Assembly (NCBI GenBank): GCA_025618425.1
Contig: CM046849.1
Coordinates: 33,158,336-33,222,335 of the forward strand
Origin: Heliocidaris tuberculata
Lineage: Eukaryota; Echinodermata; Echinoidea; Camarodonta; Echinometridae
DNA length: 64,000 bases
Direction: 5' to 3'
Below are positions 22,614 through 33,825 of this stretch, one piece after another. Both the position numbers and the translations under genes were made by a program. Within the stretch, counting starts at the first letter, position 1; each line of letters starts with the position of its first letter. The notes below the pieces were generated by a model. That model ran no database searches, had not been told where the DNA came from, and was given only the letters and a program-made list of their open reading frames with translations.

Positions 22614-23996
22614 CAGTGGCGGATCTACGGGGGGGGGGGGGGGGGGGGGGGGGGGGTTTAGGGGGTTTAAACCCCCCCTTGGGCTGCCCAGTAAACATTT
22701 AAAGTGCATAGGAATAACACTATTACGTAATACCATCAATATTTCACATGATGACTAGTTAGTTTCAAAGTTGGTAACGGAAGGTTATAATAAACAAGAA
22801 ATAAACAAGAAAGAATTAAAACCATTAAAACATTTGTGAACATCGTATCTAGTCAGGCGTCTGTTAACGATTTTTAACGATATATGTGATTTGGCCATAA
22901 TGTATGTTTCAAATTGGTAACGTATGTTACATTAACGTTGTTTGAATACAATTTTGGCCTTAAAAATGATTGCTAAGCTCACCCAGAACCTCATATATAT
23001 GGTGTAAATTTAAGTTTGCTACCAATTTGGATAGTTGTTACGTATATCCTACACACATTTTTTACGTATGATAACGTACGTTTACGGTTACATCACGAAA
23101 GTTACATCGTGACCTTCATTTGGCTGAATAAGCAACATTTAGTTGAACTTAATTTTAATTTCTACTTCACTGGCATGGCCAGTACAATCATTTACATCAT
23201 AGAGGTTACCTATATTTAAGATTTGTGGTACTATACAAGTCAACAACTCAACATAATGTTACACTGTCATAAATCTACCTTTTTATCACGAATCTTTCTT
23301 ATACTGTTAAATTCCCAGTTACTTTTCTTTAGTATCTTGACTTTTAAACATGTGGTTAGAATTAGACCAAAAAGAAATAACACACACTGGAGAGGAAAAT
23401 TTCAAGTGCAAATATTGTGAGAAGATATAATATTATTCAACTCATCTGGTAACTTATCAAGTTGATAACCAAACACACGATAACTCTGGATATAACTGTG
23501 TATTAAACTGTTACTTGATCTAAAAAGACGTTATTATGGACTGCTTTTTATGGTCTCCATTGCGTTAGTAGATGCCAGGAAAACATCACATACAGGGGTT
23601 CAAATAGAAAAAAAAACAAACAAACAAACGAACAAAAATTAAAATCGGCGCGACGCTACGCGGCTCACAGACATCGCCGTTTCGCGCCTTGTGGACGATG
23701 CTCTGCATCGCCGTTGGGAAAAACCCAGGGACCGCGGAGCCAGGGGCGGGGGGGGGGGGGGGGGGATGGGGCTGTAGTCCCCCCCCCCCAATTATTTGGG
23801 CAAAAAAGAGAAAAAATAGAGCATGCAAGTATGCTTAAAATCGCAAGCTGGCAACCCTAAAAATGAAAAATCTCCCTACTGTGGGAGGGGGGTATCCCCC
23901 CTCCCACACCCTCCCCCCTCGCTTGCTTCGCTCCCTCGCAATACCCAGCTCAGCCCCTCAAACCCCCCCCCTTGGAAAAAGCTAGATCCGCCCCTG
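22614..23996. mobile_element. Nested hAT-like element with 5-bp TTAAG duplication
   Basis: Ends CAGTGGCGGATCTACGGGGG and, inverted, CAGGGGCGGATCTAGC. Flanked by TTAAG at 22609-22613 and 23997-24001; removing the insert plus one TTAAG rejoins a plausible GCCGGGTTAAGCCCCC sequence. A G28 run lies just inside the left end. The 8-bp duplication expected of hAT is not present, so the class assignment is tentative. Contains a zinc-finger relic and another G-run stretch (about 23748-23765). Confidence 0.65.
23380..23482 (+). pseudogene. Decayed C2H2 zinc-finger unit
   Basis: Reads THTGEENFKCKYCEKI, the linker and first half of a C2H2 finger with both cysteines, then hits a stop. After a frame slip the line continues STHLVTYQ...NQTH, resembling the second half with one of its two histidines. 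The finger is broken and cannot be functional. It lies inside the nested transposon, so it may be a captured piece of a host gene or a relic of a finger-bearing element protein. Confidence 0.5.
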
Positions 23997-24004
23997 TTAA
24001 GCCC

Positions 24005-24300
24005 CCAGAGCCCCCAAAAGGGACCCCAAAGTCGGGTCGATTTCACCTCATCTCACCCATGTACCAAACTTTGTCAGTATAGGAAGTAGTATGACTGGAC
24101 ATTACAAAACACAAAAAACTGACAAAAATTTCCGTCGGGATGGGGTGTCAGACAGCCCCTAAAAATTGGGGTAAATTTTTCCCCTTAACGCCCAGAGACC
24201 AAATTTTGTCAGAAGGAAGAGCTATAGATGTACATTCCAAAAATATAAAAACTGACAAAAATGTCCATCGGGAAGGGGGTGTCAGACCCCCTCAAATGAA
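24005..24300. repeat. Two degenerate tandem units of about 130 bp
   Basis: The phrases CCAAA(C/T)TTTGTCAG, AAAACTGACAAAAAT and GTC(G/C)GGA...GGGGTGTCAGAC occur twice in order, giving two diverged units. The second unit runs into the left arm of the palindrome. Confidence 0.6.
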
Positions 24301-25125
24301 AACCCCAAAGTGCCCTTTGACAACGCTTTGCCCCCCAAAGTGCTCTGTAAGGAAAGAAAAACCATTTTCTTACCTTCTGACTATGATAATTCAAAAGTGT
24401 TTCATTCAATTCACTTTAAATTTTCATAAAATAATTTTGAGTATATATAATAATCTTCTTGGGGTGCAATTTGGTGTTAATTGGCCTTTTGGTTATCAAG
24501 TTATTCAATTGTGAAAAAAGTATTGTTTTCTCAAAAGTAGCCAAAAAATATTGTCAGGATTATGTAAACACACCCATTGTCTATCTTCACCTGTTTTACA
24601 AGGCATAATAGAAGAGCTTTTCAGGTATCTGTGGTATGTGACTGCCAGGCTGAAATGTACTATTCATGTGTTAATTGCACAGATACCAAGCAAGCTTCTC
24701 CATTATGCCTTGTCAGATGGTCAATGGCTGTGTTTACATAATCCTGACAATATTTTTTGGCTACTTTTGAGAAAGCAATACATTTTTCACAATGTAATAA
24801 CTTATTAACCAAAATACCAATTAACACCAAACTGCACCTCAAGAAGATTATTATACTCAAAATTATGTTATGAAAATTTAAAGTGAATTGAAAGAAACAC
24901 TTTTGAATTATCATAGTCAGAAGGTAAGAAAATGGTTTTTCTTTCCATACAGAGCATTTTTTTTTTTGGGGGGGGGGCAAAGCATTGTCAAAGGGCACTT
25001 TGGGGTTTTCATTTCAGGAGGTCTGACACCCCCTTCCCGATGGACAATTTTGTCAGTTTTTATATTTTTGGAATGTACATCCATAGGTCTTCCTTCTGAC
25101 AAAATTTGGTCTCTGGGCTTTAAGG
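24182..25125. repeat. Palindrome of about 0.94 kb (arms about 450 bp)
   Basis: The left arm (24182-24633) recurs inverted as the right arm (24681-25125), with a spacer of about 47 bp. Shared blocks include ACCAAATTTTGTCAGAAGGA, GACTATGATAATTCAAAAGTG and AAAAATATTGTCAGGATTATG. Near the spacer each arm, read inward, encodes SKVAKKYCQDYVNT (plus strand left, minus strand right). The right arm keeps a longer frame from there (AIDHLTRHNGEACLVSVQL). I do not recognise this peptide. Confidence 0.85.
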
Positions 25126-26019
25126 AAAAGATACACAAATTAATATTTGTTCATTTCAAAGTCCTGTAATTTTTTAAAATGAAATTCTATCAACATATCA
25201 ATTATACTGAATTATAAAGAATTAAACAGAACACAAAAATAATAGGTTGAATCCCATTAAAGCCAGATTATAGAAAAGAAAGAAATGGAAAAAAAGAGGA
25301 AAAACAATATTTCACCATGAACACCAATCATGCCAATATAGTTCAATCTTATCAAAAAGCTGATTAAAATAATAAAAAAGTGAATCGTCAAACTCTAATA
25401 AAACCCTTGTACATATATCAGCTATTTCATTAAACTGGCTTAATGGCTTGTAATACAAGTGCAACATTGACATTCATTTTGGAAACTGAATACATGACTA
25501 TGTGACTCAAGTAAAACGAAAGTTGTTAAACCGCAATAAAACCGTTTGACACTGCCAAAAATTATAAATTGCTGACTTTGACTTTTTGCCACAGAACACA
25601 GGTTTGAAGTAAAAAGACAGAAGATCAAAACTGTAGTTCATAATACTGGCATGAAATACAAGTGGAATAGTAATCTGTTTGAGACTGACAAAGATATCCC
25701 AGGCTGGGGTCTATGGGGAAACGTGTGTTATAGATTAATCCATCTTCAAATGGTTAATATCAATTTCAATACTTGTCTGTGTCATACGTGTATAACGAGT
25801 GTATACGAACGTAAAACAGGTTACGGGCTTACGGCGATCGACATTAAATTCATGTTCAAAAAACCGCTCAATCGAGCAGGGTGCGCGAAAATCGCGTTTT
25901 TTTTTGTTGCGTACCCTAGGGTAATTTTTTGAGCTAAAATTAAAAGCGGAAAACGGAACTTAAAATTACCGGTCTTGTTGCCGGTCTCGGCCCGATTTTC
26001 GCCCGAGTCGCGAGTCACC

Positions 26020-26134
26020 ATTGGTCGAGTCCGAGTCCGAGACCGAGTCCTTGTGGCTCGAGTCCGAGTCCGAGTCCGAGTCCCGAGAAATAGGGACTCG
26101 AAACCGGTCTCGAGTCCGAGTGCGGACTCGAGTC
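26020..26134. repeat. Right subterminal (CCGAGT)n hexamer repeat
   Basis: GAGTCC/CCGAGT units with interruptions, in the same orientation as the array at the left end of the element and not inverted. Confidence 0.9.
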
Positions 26135-26153
26135 CTACAGCACTGCCTGTCTG

Positions 26154-27248
26154 TATGCCCTACGTCAATGATTGAGTCATAATCTACAAAGTTATGTTTT
26201 TAAATTTTGTATGTTTACGAACCTCGTTTGATATATATATGTGTTGCTTCTGCAGCAGATGAAAGGTATCCTGCGTAGTACAGTCGAATTTATGCAGCAT
26301 GTAACATGAGAATTACCACCTCTTTCAGTTTGAGCACACATGCAGCGACTGTGTTGTGAAAGGCAGTATACATACATGTATGTATTCTAACATGATCTCT
26401 AGGGTACTAACAATTCGCTGCATGCATAATCTGAGTGCACTGAGTTTAGGAACTGACACTGTGTACCGCTGTTAAATATTAACTCAGTCATGTCAATATA
26501 AGAGGGAGGTAGAGATCGATGCCCTGAATATACTAGGCCTAGAGTAAAGTTCCCTTCGAGTTGAGGTCAATCGATCATGTTCTTTTGTAACGGCGTGGCG
26601 TCTTCTTTTGCATGTACCCCACATTGTATATCTTCTTGCAAGGGGCGTGAATCATAAACAGGTCTTTTCTTCACTCCACTAACGGTTTCTAGCAGGTAAC
26701 ATGTATATACAGTGTTCACTATAGTACCAGATCATGGGCTGGGTTTATAAACACCAAGCACGTGGTATTTGATTTTGATTTAATTTGACATGGTTTATTG
26801 AAGATAAAAATCGTCGCAGCTCAAAGGTGAATCGAGAATCTTTTACATATTTTGAAGATAAAAAAATACATACATGACAAATGTGAATGTACAGGAATAA
26901 TTAGACATAATCGACATAGCTTTGTAATAATATAAAGTAAGTTAGTGGTAAATGATTTCGCTAGTTAAATTTTTGTAATAATAAGCAATAGGTGTTCAAA
27001 CTGTCAATATAAACTAAACTAAGGGGGAATCTAAGATGAGTAGTAACATGCACAAGTTCGTTACAAGTTTGATAACTTTATCTTCAGAAACAAAAAAAAG
27101 AAAAGAAAACAAAACAAAACAAAAAACACCAGTAAAGAAGAATTTGTATGAATTGGAAAATTAGATGTCGTTGTTCATGTTGTTGATGTTGCATACTTCA
27201 CCTAATACTGCTACCACCAGGCATCACCATTCACCATCACCATAATGC
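26154..27248. other. Intergenic with a possible LINE tail (minus)
   Basis: GATTTTGATTTAATTTGACATGGTTTATTGAAG near 26771-26803 reads on the minus strand as an AATAAACCATGTCAAATTAAATC tail like those of invertebrate LINEs. An 18-bp palindrome ATACATACATGTATGTAT lies at 26368-26385. No gene seen. Confidence 0.4.
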
Positions 27249-27305
27249 ACCACACCACCACCACCATCACCACCACCACCACCACCACCACCACACCACC
27301 ACCAC
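27249..27305. repeat. (CAC)n triplet repeat
   Basis: Nearly pure ACC/CAC triplets with two ACACC interruptions. Confidence 0.95.
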
Positions 27306-28860
27306 TAGATGAACATGAAAATCAATGACAAATGGTTGCAAAATTAATAGCAAATTATGTTTTTTGTCTAGCATACCTATGTTTTAACGTAGTTGGCGGT
27401 AGAGTACTATTGTTACAGTAAAAATCAAGTAGGGAGTAGTGTGCCCCAACGTAATATTTAGCCAACTAATAGCACTTATGTACATGTAGCTGCCTACATA
27501 CAAAGTGAAAAGGAAACCTTTACATTGTGCTGATATTTTCCATTGTATTTTTTTGGTCATCAATATTGAAAACAAAATAAGAAATTGAGTCATCAAAATA
27601 TAGTTGTGGGGAAAAAAGTACGCCTATAAGCAGACGGAAGTTGCGAAGGATTTTGTAATAATTTAAAAACGCATTCTTTCAATTTGTTCAAATTGAAATT
27701 ATTTGTCTGGAACATTCATTTTAATATGTGTTTATATGCGTAAGAGGGGCGTTCGCAAGTCTAGTATACATTTACAGCAGATTTAAATCAACAAAGTTTT
27801 GACTGAACATCAAAATATCTGCCACTGTAGCATCTTGTGATACAAGTAGCAGGGGCCGCGGAGCGTTTTTGAAAGTGGGGGGGGGGGGGGGGGGCTGATC
27901 TGACTCATTAATGACAATTTTCGAGCCTTTTCCCGTCATTTTTTTTAACGTGTCTACTCAAAAAAGTGTGTGTGTGGGGGGGGGGGGGGAGCTGCAGCCC
28001 TCCCAGCCCCCCCCCCGGTTCCGCTGCTCATGAGTAGAACAATATGACACCACAAGTTTCATTTCAACTTCCTTCTCGCAATCTTGCTAAAAGAAATAAA
28101 TATAATCTTGAAAAATCCAGGATTGCAACTATAACATTTTATTGAACTTTGGGGAAAAAAGGGCTTTGAACTTATCTACTCTAAGTATTTTCTGTTAATT
28201 TCCTCATTTATGATCCTCTTAGAAAGAAGCAATATCAACCACATCTAGTGGATAGAGGTGTAGTATTTCAGACACAAGAGATGGTTGACAAGCACTATTT
28301 TCGTGAAAGAATTGTGTCATACAGAATGTAGAGAGCAGGAAAGAATTGTGTTATACAGAATGTAGAAAGTAGGAAATCGTTACTTTGTTTGCAACTAAGA
28401 CAGTTCTGACAATGCAAGGTAAAAATGAAATGGAGATCATGAAATTTTAATCCACTCGTTTCTAAACGAGCCATGCAGGCACCCGTTGCTCACATGGGAG
28501 GGGGGGGGGGGGGGGAGGGGGTGATACGGTGTGTGGTGATAGTATATAACTAACTAAACATCATGGGTATAGGGGCAGTTAAAGCAAGGAGTTATCACAG
28601 AGTTCTGATAAGATAAGCATCTCTGAAGGGGTAGGGGTTGGGCACATGTAAATCGCTCCATGACAAATTTTGTTGTGACTGTGTCGGTAAATCATTGAAA
28701 TGAGGAAATTTGAAAATTTGAGGACCGTTTTCCCATTTTATTATTATTTTCATTGGACCTAAGTTATTATATACTTGTCTCTTTGAAACACAATCTTACT
28801 TTTAACTGAATCAATATTTTTGTAAAATTTGGTTTAAAAAAAAATGTACTTCTTCATCAT
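27306..28860. other. Intergenic with G-rich inserts
   Basis: G runs at about 27880-27894, 27977-27989 and 28500-28516. The stretch 27850-28026 begins CAGGGGCCGCGGAGCG and ends GGTTCCGCTG with poly-G and poly-C inside. It may be another small G-rich element, but no target duplication is visible. A 35-bp phrase around AAAGAATTGTGT(C/T)ATACAGAATGTAGA occurs twice at 28306-28375. Confidence 0.45.
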
Positions 28861-28879
28861 TTTTAAAGATCAGTGTTAA

Positions 28880-29045
28880 GTCCTTTCTTTTATTTGTTAT
28901 TGATATTTCGCATGTTCATAAGCTCCTTTCATATTTGTTGTATTTTACTGTAAATATGACAATTTTAGTCTTTGGGCCTTTGTCTTTGACTTTTTATAAT
29001 AAAACCGAAATTAAATTAAATTGAATTGAATTGAATTTATCTGCA
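28880..29045 (+). repeat. LINE-like 3' tail
   Basis: T-rich 3' UTR-like sequence ending TTTTTATAATAAAACCG followed by AAATTAAATTAAATTGAATTG repeats, the type of simple-repeat tail left by LINEs. No LINE coding sequence is attached. Confidence 0.4.
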
Positions 29046-29612
29046 AATTCGAAATTTATCTTTATTTATTCAACCTTCCAAGTTTAACTTACCTTTCAAG
29101 TTTCAGCATTATATGTATCTGTTCATTTTTTCCACCCCTTCTTCAATTTGCTTCACTTAATTCGTTGCTTTCCTCAATAACTGAGTTGATTTTCCTTATT
29201 TTCCCGTAAGTGCTCAATATTTAGTTTTTACCTTGTTTTAATCGAAAATTCTCTACAGTCCTGCCAATCAATGGAGACATCTATAGGGTGAAAACTTATC
29301 CTCTTCTTTCCTGTTTATCAGACAGTAATGTCCACGAATCAGCAGCAAATATTTACCTTTAACAATAGACAGCTTTTGACAGATTATTTACCACATTCTA
29401 ACCATGAAGCTACAAAACCCTCTCGATCTCTTCCTCTCATACAACAACCACCGGACATCCAGCTCGGAAAACATCATCATTAAAACAATGACAGTTTCTC
29501 TCATCAGCAAAATTGACTCAACAAGCAGGTACATAAACTGAGCCTGATCTGTTAGTCACGGAGGGACATTTCACAAGTTTTGAAAGTTTGAAGGCCTGTA
29601 GAACATAAGTAT
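29046..29612. other. Intergenic, nothing recognised
   Basis: AT-rich, no supported gene. Confidence 0.5.
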
Positions 29613-29616
29613 TTAA

Positions 29617-30199
29617 AGGGCAATCCAACCTTGATAATAAGATGATTTGTGTGAAAGCAAAAAATAAGAAAAACAGGATGGTGAAAGTTTGAAAGAAATC
29701 GGACAAGGAATAAGAAAGTTATGGACATTTGAAAAATGAGATCACTACATCTATGCGAATCTCAAATTGGCAATTTGGTGAGTCAATTGTGACATTTTTG
29801 TGGACAACTCTCCCATTTGTCGTACACAAAAATATCATTAATTTGCGATTTTCTTCCAGGCGCATTTACCCTCGGGGCAGGACTCAAAATATATTGGAGA
29901 TACCATATTGTTATAGGCCCTAATGAACGAAAAGATCCTACTGAGTAATGCATTTTGAAAAAAAGTGACATTTTAGTCATTTTGTGTGTTAGAGCGAATG
30001 GGAGAGTTGTCCACAGCTACATCACAGTGACATTACTTATTCGGTCAATTTGAAATTCCCATATGCATAGTGATTACAACTTTCAAAAATTCATAACTTT
30101 CTTATTGCTTGTCCGATTTCGTTCAAACTTTCACCAGTCTGCTTCTCTAATTTTTCCTCTTTGTTTCAAAGCGACTTGCTATAAAGGTTGGATTTCCCT
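29617..30199. repeat. TTAA-flanked inverted-repeat MITE, family C
   Basis: 583 bp with TTAA on both sides (29613-29616, 30200-30203). Left end AGGGCAATCCAACCTTGATA, right end inverted AGGGAAATCCAACCTTTATA. Long arms share AAGAAAGTTATG and GACAACTCTCCCATT blocks. Structure resembles family A but the sequence is different. The open frames inside are not genes. Confidence 0.85.
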
Positions 30200-30203
30200 T
30201 TAA

Positions 30204-31520
30204 TTGAAGAGAGCTATGTTATGTTTCAATGTGAAGGGTATCACTGAAGGAGTTAAAATTTGATAAAATTTCGTTGCCATAGTTGAAAGAAAGAAAGAAA
30301 GAAAGAGATATTTTTTTATTGTATTTTTTATTTGTATTTTCGTATTTATCATGAACGGTCATTGACATTGTACATTAATATTTTGTTTTACAAGATATAA
30401 GTGTAAAGAGAGGAGCTAATTTCACAGTTTTTTTCTCTCGCCAACTACTGTACATCTTAGATTTTAACCACGCCCCGAAGGACCACAAACCCATTTCCTT
30501 TGAGATAATAAATTGCAACCGCACGATATTTGCTTGCTAACAGAGAAAACATTTACTTCCAAATCTGTTTGCTTGGTTTTTCTTGAATTCACTGACCTCA
30601 CCTCGTTTCCCGCTTTCTATACACCTTTCATTTATTTTCTCAACTCTCAGGTAACCTTGAACACATGAATGTTTTAAGGTACTTGAGACCAGTCAGACAA
30701 TGAATAGCAATGTTCTCAGAAAAAAAAAAACCTTCAAAAACACTCGAACACGGCCCATGCTGAGGAAAAGAGGTGCATTTTTAGCCGCTGTGTATTTTTC
30801 TTTCAGCTTTGCTGCTTGTTTATGCACTTATGTTAGGCAGCAGCGAAGTCATTAATGAGTAGTACCAAAGAGCCCCGAAGGCATATGTCCTCCATATATA
30901 TTATAGGGTCATTATATGCCATTTAGATGTCACTATGGATTAAATTGATGAGATGGAGAGGAATCATGCAGGGAAGGGAGGGACAACCATCACAACCCTC
31001 TGGCTCTCTAGACTGGTAGCCAAACAATTTTTCATCAGGATCGCACAAGGATTTTTCTGATATTTCGAAAGACTCGCAGCATGGACATGGTATTATAGAT
31101 CTTCAACAAATCTATGAAAAAGGGAGAAAATACAACGTTCTCGCCTGATTAAGAAATAAAATAAGATACCTTCGTATCTGTATACATTGATGAAAAGGTA
31201 AACAATGTAATGGCTTCTTAGGCCTTTATTTTTTAGTACCTATGTCACGTAAAGATGGCAAAGCCCACTTGAATTATTGAACAGGCCCTATGGGATCCAT
31301 TGTACTCTAATGAAACCATATACTATACTAGACTCAATCTGTAAGTTAAGCAAGTATCGTGTTCTGTGGAGTAACTGATGAGCTAAATAATAAATTGAGC
31401 AATGATTTTTGCAAGAGGAAGCAGTGAAGAGCAGATGTTAGGGAGACGTCTTGTCCTATCCCACGGGAGCGATCAGTGAGCCTGATTGGAACAACAGTCT
31501 GGTTTGTTCACGCTGCTTCC
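30204..31520. other. Intergenic, nothing recognised
   Basis: (AAAG)n at about 30287-30306. No gene or transposon end seen. Confidence 0.5.
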
Positions 31521-31547
31521 AGGTCAAAGATCTTTGACCTTTGACCT
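31521..31547 (-). promoter_or_regulatory. Cluster of nuclear-receptor half sites including a perfect DR1
   Basis: Plus strand shows AGGTCA at 31521, then TGACCT at 31535 and 31542. Read on the minus strand the last two form AGGTCA-A-AGGTCA, the direct repeat with 1-bp spacing bound by RXR, HNF4 and COUP-TF type receptors. No gene start is identified nearby, so function is conjecture. Confidence 0.4.
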
Positions 31548-32030
31548 CAGAGATTACCACCACGGGCTACTATTTCTTGGGAGAAAATAGATCATTCAAT
31601 GTCATCTTGGTTTATTTTATTCCGAGATAAGTATATCATCTTGTCATGCTTGTCAGACGGGTACATTTGATACGAGGTAAAGGACAAAGCTAGGGTAATG
31701 CCTCATGGGAAGAAAGAGGCAGAAGGAATTGAATATTTACTCGATCTTGTGGTTGAAGGAATGAAAGAAAATCGGATAAAATTTGTGCCTTAATTTCAAT
31801 GTATTTGATAAAATTACAGCTGCTATCAAAAAGACCAGTATTGAATTTTAGGCAAATAGTAGGGTCTATACATACTGAGTTTCAAACATACGGTAATCCA
31901 TACACATGATACATGTGAGCGGTACCAGTAACCTCAAGTAGGGATCTCTGTTTTGCCGTCTTGTAATATGGGCATGGAGATGAATAGAGATGGTTTTAAA
32001 ATAGAGATATACGGAGATTGATGGGGGCGG
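31548..32030. other. Intergenic, nothing recognised
   Basis: Ordinary AT-rich sequence. Confidence 0.5.
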
Positions 32031-32135
32031 AGGAGGAGAGGGAGGGAGGGAGAGAGAGAGAGAGAGAGGGAGAGAGAGAGAGAGAGAGGGGGGGGGTGGA
32101 GGGGGATGGGGAGTGATTGGAGAGGGAGAAAGAGA
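32031..32135. repeat. GA/GGGA purine tract
   Basis: GGGA and GA units ending in a G9 run followed by GGAGGGGGATGGGG. Confidence 0.95.
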
Positions 32136-32660
32136 CAGAGATGAGAGATAAAGCCTTGTTCATATTGGTTTGTTGATTCGGGTTATGGTGGATTTGGTAT
32201 AAAAATTGCTACATTTTAAGTCCTTCACCGATCCATGTAGTAGGTCACTTTACATACAAAATCATTAAAAAAAAAGAAAATAACTTCAGCGTTTTCGTGA
32301 AACTCATGTGTGCTGTTTGCTCACGAGCATTGTATTCAGTTTATATGTCTTTTTCAAAAAGGGTAACCTCTTCGACCTGTTTCTCTCTTACTACTCCCAT
32401 TCACCTTCACCATGTAACGCTAAGAAAGCCTGCCCCAATCTAGTTTACCGGATGTTGAAATGATTCCCTGACAAATCAACGCTGTGGGATCATCCATCAT
32501 ATCACCTTGTCAAGAAAAATGATTATAACAGGTTCATACCTACTTGGTGTTTGCTTGCCTGAGGTATGGTAAACCAATCATCAAGCAACATTGCATCAGG
32601 TTGTTGTGACCATACGGACGCCAAAGTAAACAACAGAGGTGTAAGGAAGCCTAGGGGTAG
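32136..32660. other. Intergenic, nothing recognised
   Basis: No coding or RNA feature supported. Confidence 0.5.
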
Positions 32661-32946
32661 GAGTCAAGTAGATGGCAGAAGAGAAAGAGAGGAGGAAAGG
32701 GGAGAGGCGGATGGAGGCATGGAGAATGGGAGGGAGGGAGGGAGAGAGAGAGAGGGAGGGAGAGAGAGAGAGGGAGAGAGAGAGAGATGCAAAATGCGAG
32801 ACAGAAAGAGATACTGACAGATATAATGGAGAGTTAAAAGAAAACCAGGAAAAAATGAAGAGAGAGAAAGAGAGGGGGGTATAAAGATCGAAGAGGGGAG
32901 AGCCAGAGACCGAGGGGGAGAAAGAAAGAGAGGGAGGAAAAAAAAT

Positions 32947-32981
<35 letters not shown>

Positions 32982-32985
32982 ATAA
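32661..32985. repeat. Purine-rich GA low-complexity block
   Basis: GA and GGGA tracts at about 32700-32795 and 32951-32978 within a purine-rich block. Apparent proteins on either strand (REREGERE / SLSLSLSL, up to 136 codons) are repeat artefacts. Confidence 0.95.
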
Positions 32986-33825
32986 TCGGAAATCAAAATG
33001 TTTCATACCATTTTGAGGTCCAAATAACAGTGTAAGGAATATTTCATGTTACAGTTATTTCAAAATGAAAACAGCAACAACAAAGAAATCTAAAATGGGT
33101 CCATTTGTTTCCGACTTCTTTGATAATCAAACAGAACATCACACACATTGATGCCTGCGGTACAAATATCAAAGAACAAACTTGAACAAAGAGATTTTCA
33201 ATTCTGGATGAACTTATCACCGTCTTGAAACAGAAAACTCTCGGATAACAAAAGAAATCTTGAGAACAGGCGTCAATTACATTATCTTGTCTGGTTCACA
33301 AACCATGTCAAACACAATTGGTAAGTAATCTGTTACGACCCAAACCCATCTTCCTTATCTCACCAGAGAGTCTATTTCCCAACTATTGGTAGGAAATGTA
33401 ATTAGTATTGTTTCGAGTCGATGCATTTCGTTTGGCGTCTCTTGAACTTGAACCGTATTGCCATGACACTCGGCCTTCTTTCTACTCAAGGCCGATATGA
33501 GGATTTTGAAATTAGGAAGAGGGGGCCGGGGGGGGGGGGGGGTAAATGAATTGGCGACAAGCGGGGTGGGGAGGGAGGGGCAATCTTGCTAACGGTTCTT
33601 CTTTTAGCGCATCTTTCTTGGAGATTAACTGGCGTCAATAATTAACCTTGAATGAGTAGCACTCGTAAATCAAAATTAACAAGAATAACAACGAAATCAT
33701 CAACAACAACAAAGGGAAAAACAACATCTGATTGAGTGTATTTTGGTCCAGACTTGATTAGCGCTTGCGCTAATTTATGTCTCCCTGTTCTTAATTGCTA
33801 TATACATGTCTATTATAAAAAAAAA
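32986..33825. other. Intergenic, nothing recognised
   Basis: A G-rich run lies at about 33528-33542. Confidence 0.5.

Larger units (their letters stand above)
21819..26145. mobile_element. 4.3-kb non-autonomous hAT-type transposon carrying nested repeats
   Basis: The left end CAGTGCTGCTGTAGTCGAGTCC matches the inverted right end CAGTGCTGTAGGACTCGAGTCC, with a 3-base insertion and small changes. Both sides carry the exact 8-bp duplication CCTGTCTG (21811-21818, 26146-26153). Subterminal (CCGAGT)n hexamers occur at both ends. Inside are a small MITE (22124-22410), a nested transposon (22614-23996) and a large palindrome (24182-25125). I found no transposase, so it would depend on one supplied elsewhere. 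Confidence 0.85.

Noticed and set aside
27850..28026. G-rich element between CAGGGGCCGCGGAGCG and GGTTCCGCTG
   Set aside because: Ends are only partly complementary and there is no direct repeat at the borders, so it is left as an unassigned G-rich stretch.
32596..33006. Long minus-strand frame rich in Ser-Leu (136 codons)
   Set aside because: It is produced by GA dinucleotide repeats, which are open in several frames on both strands.
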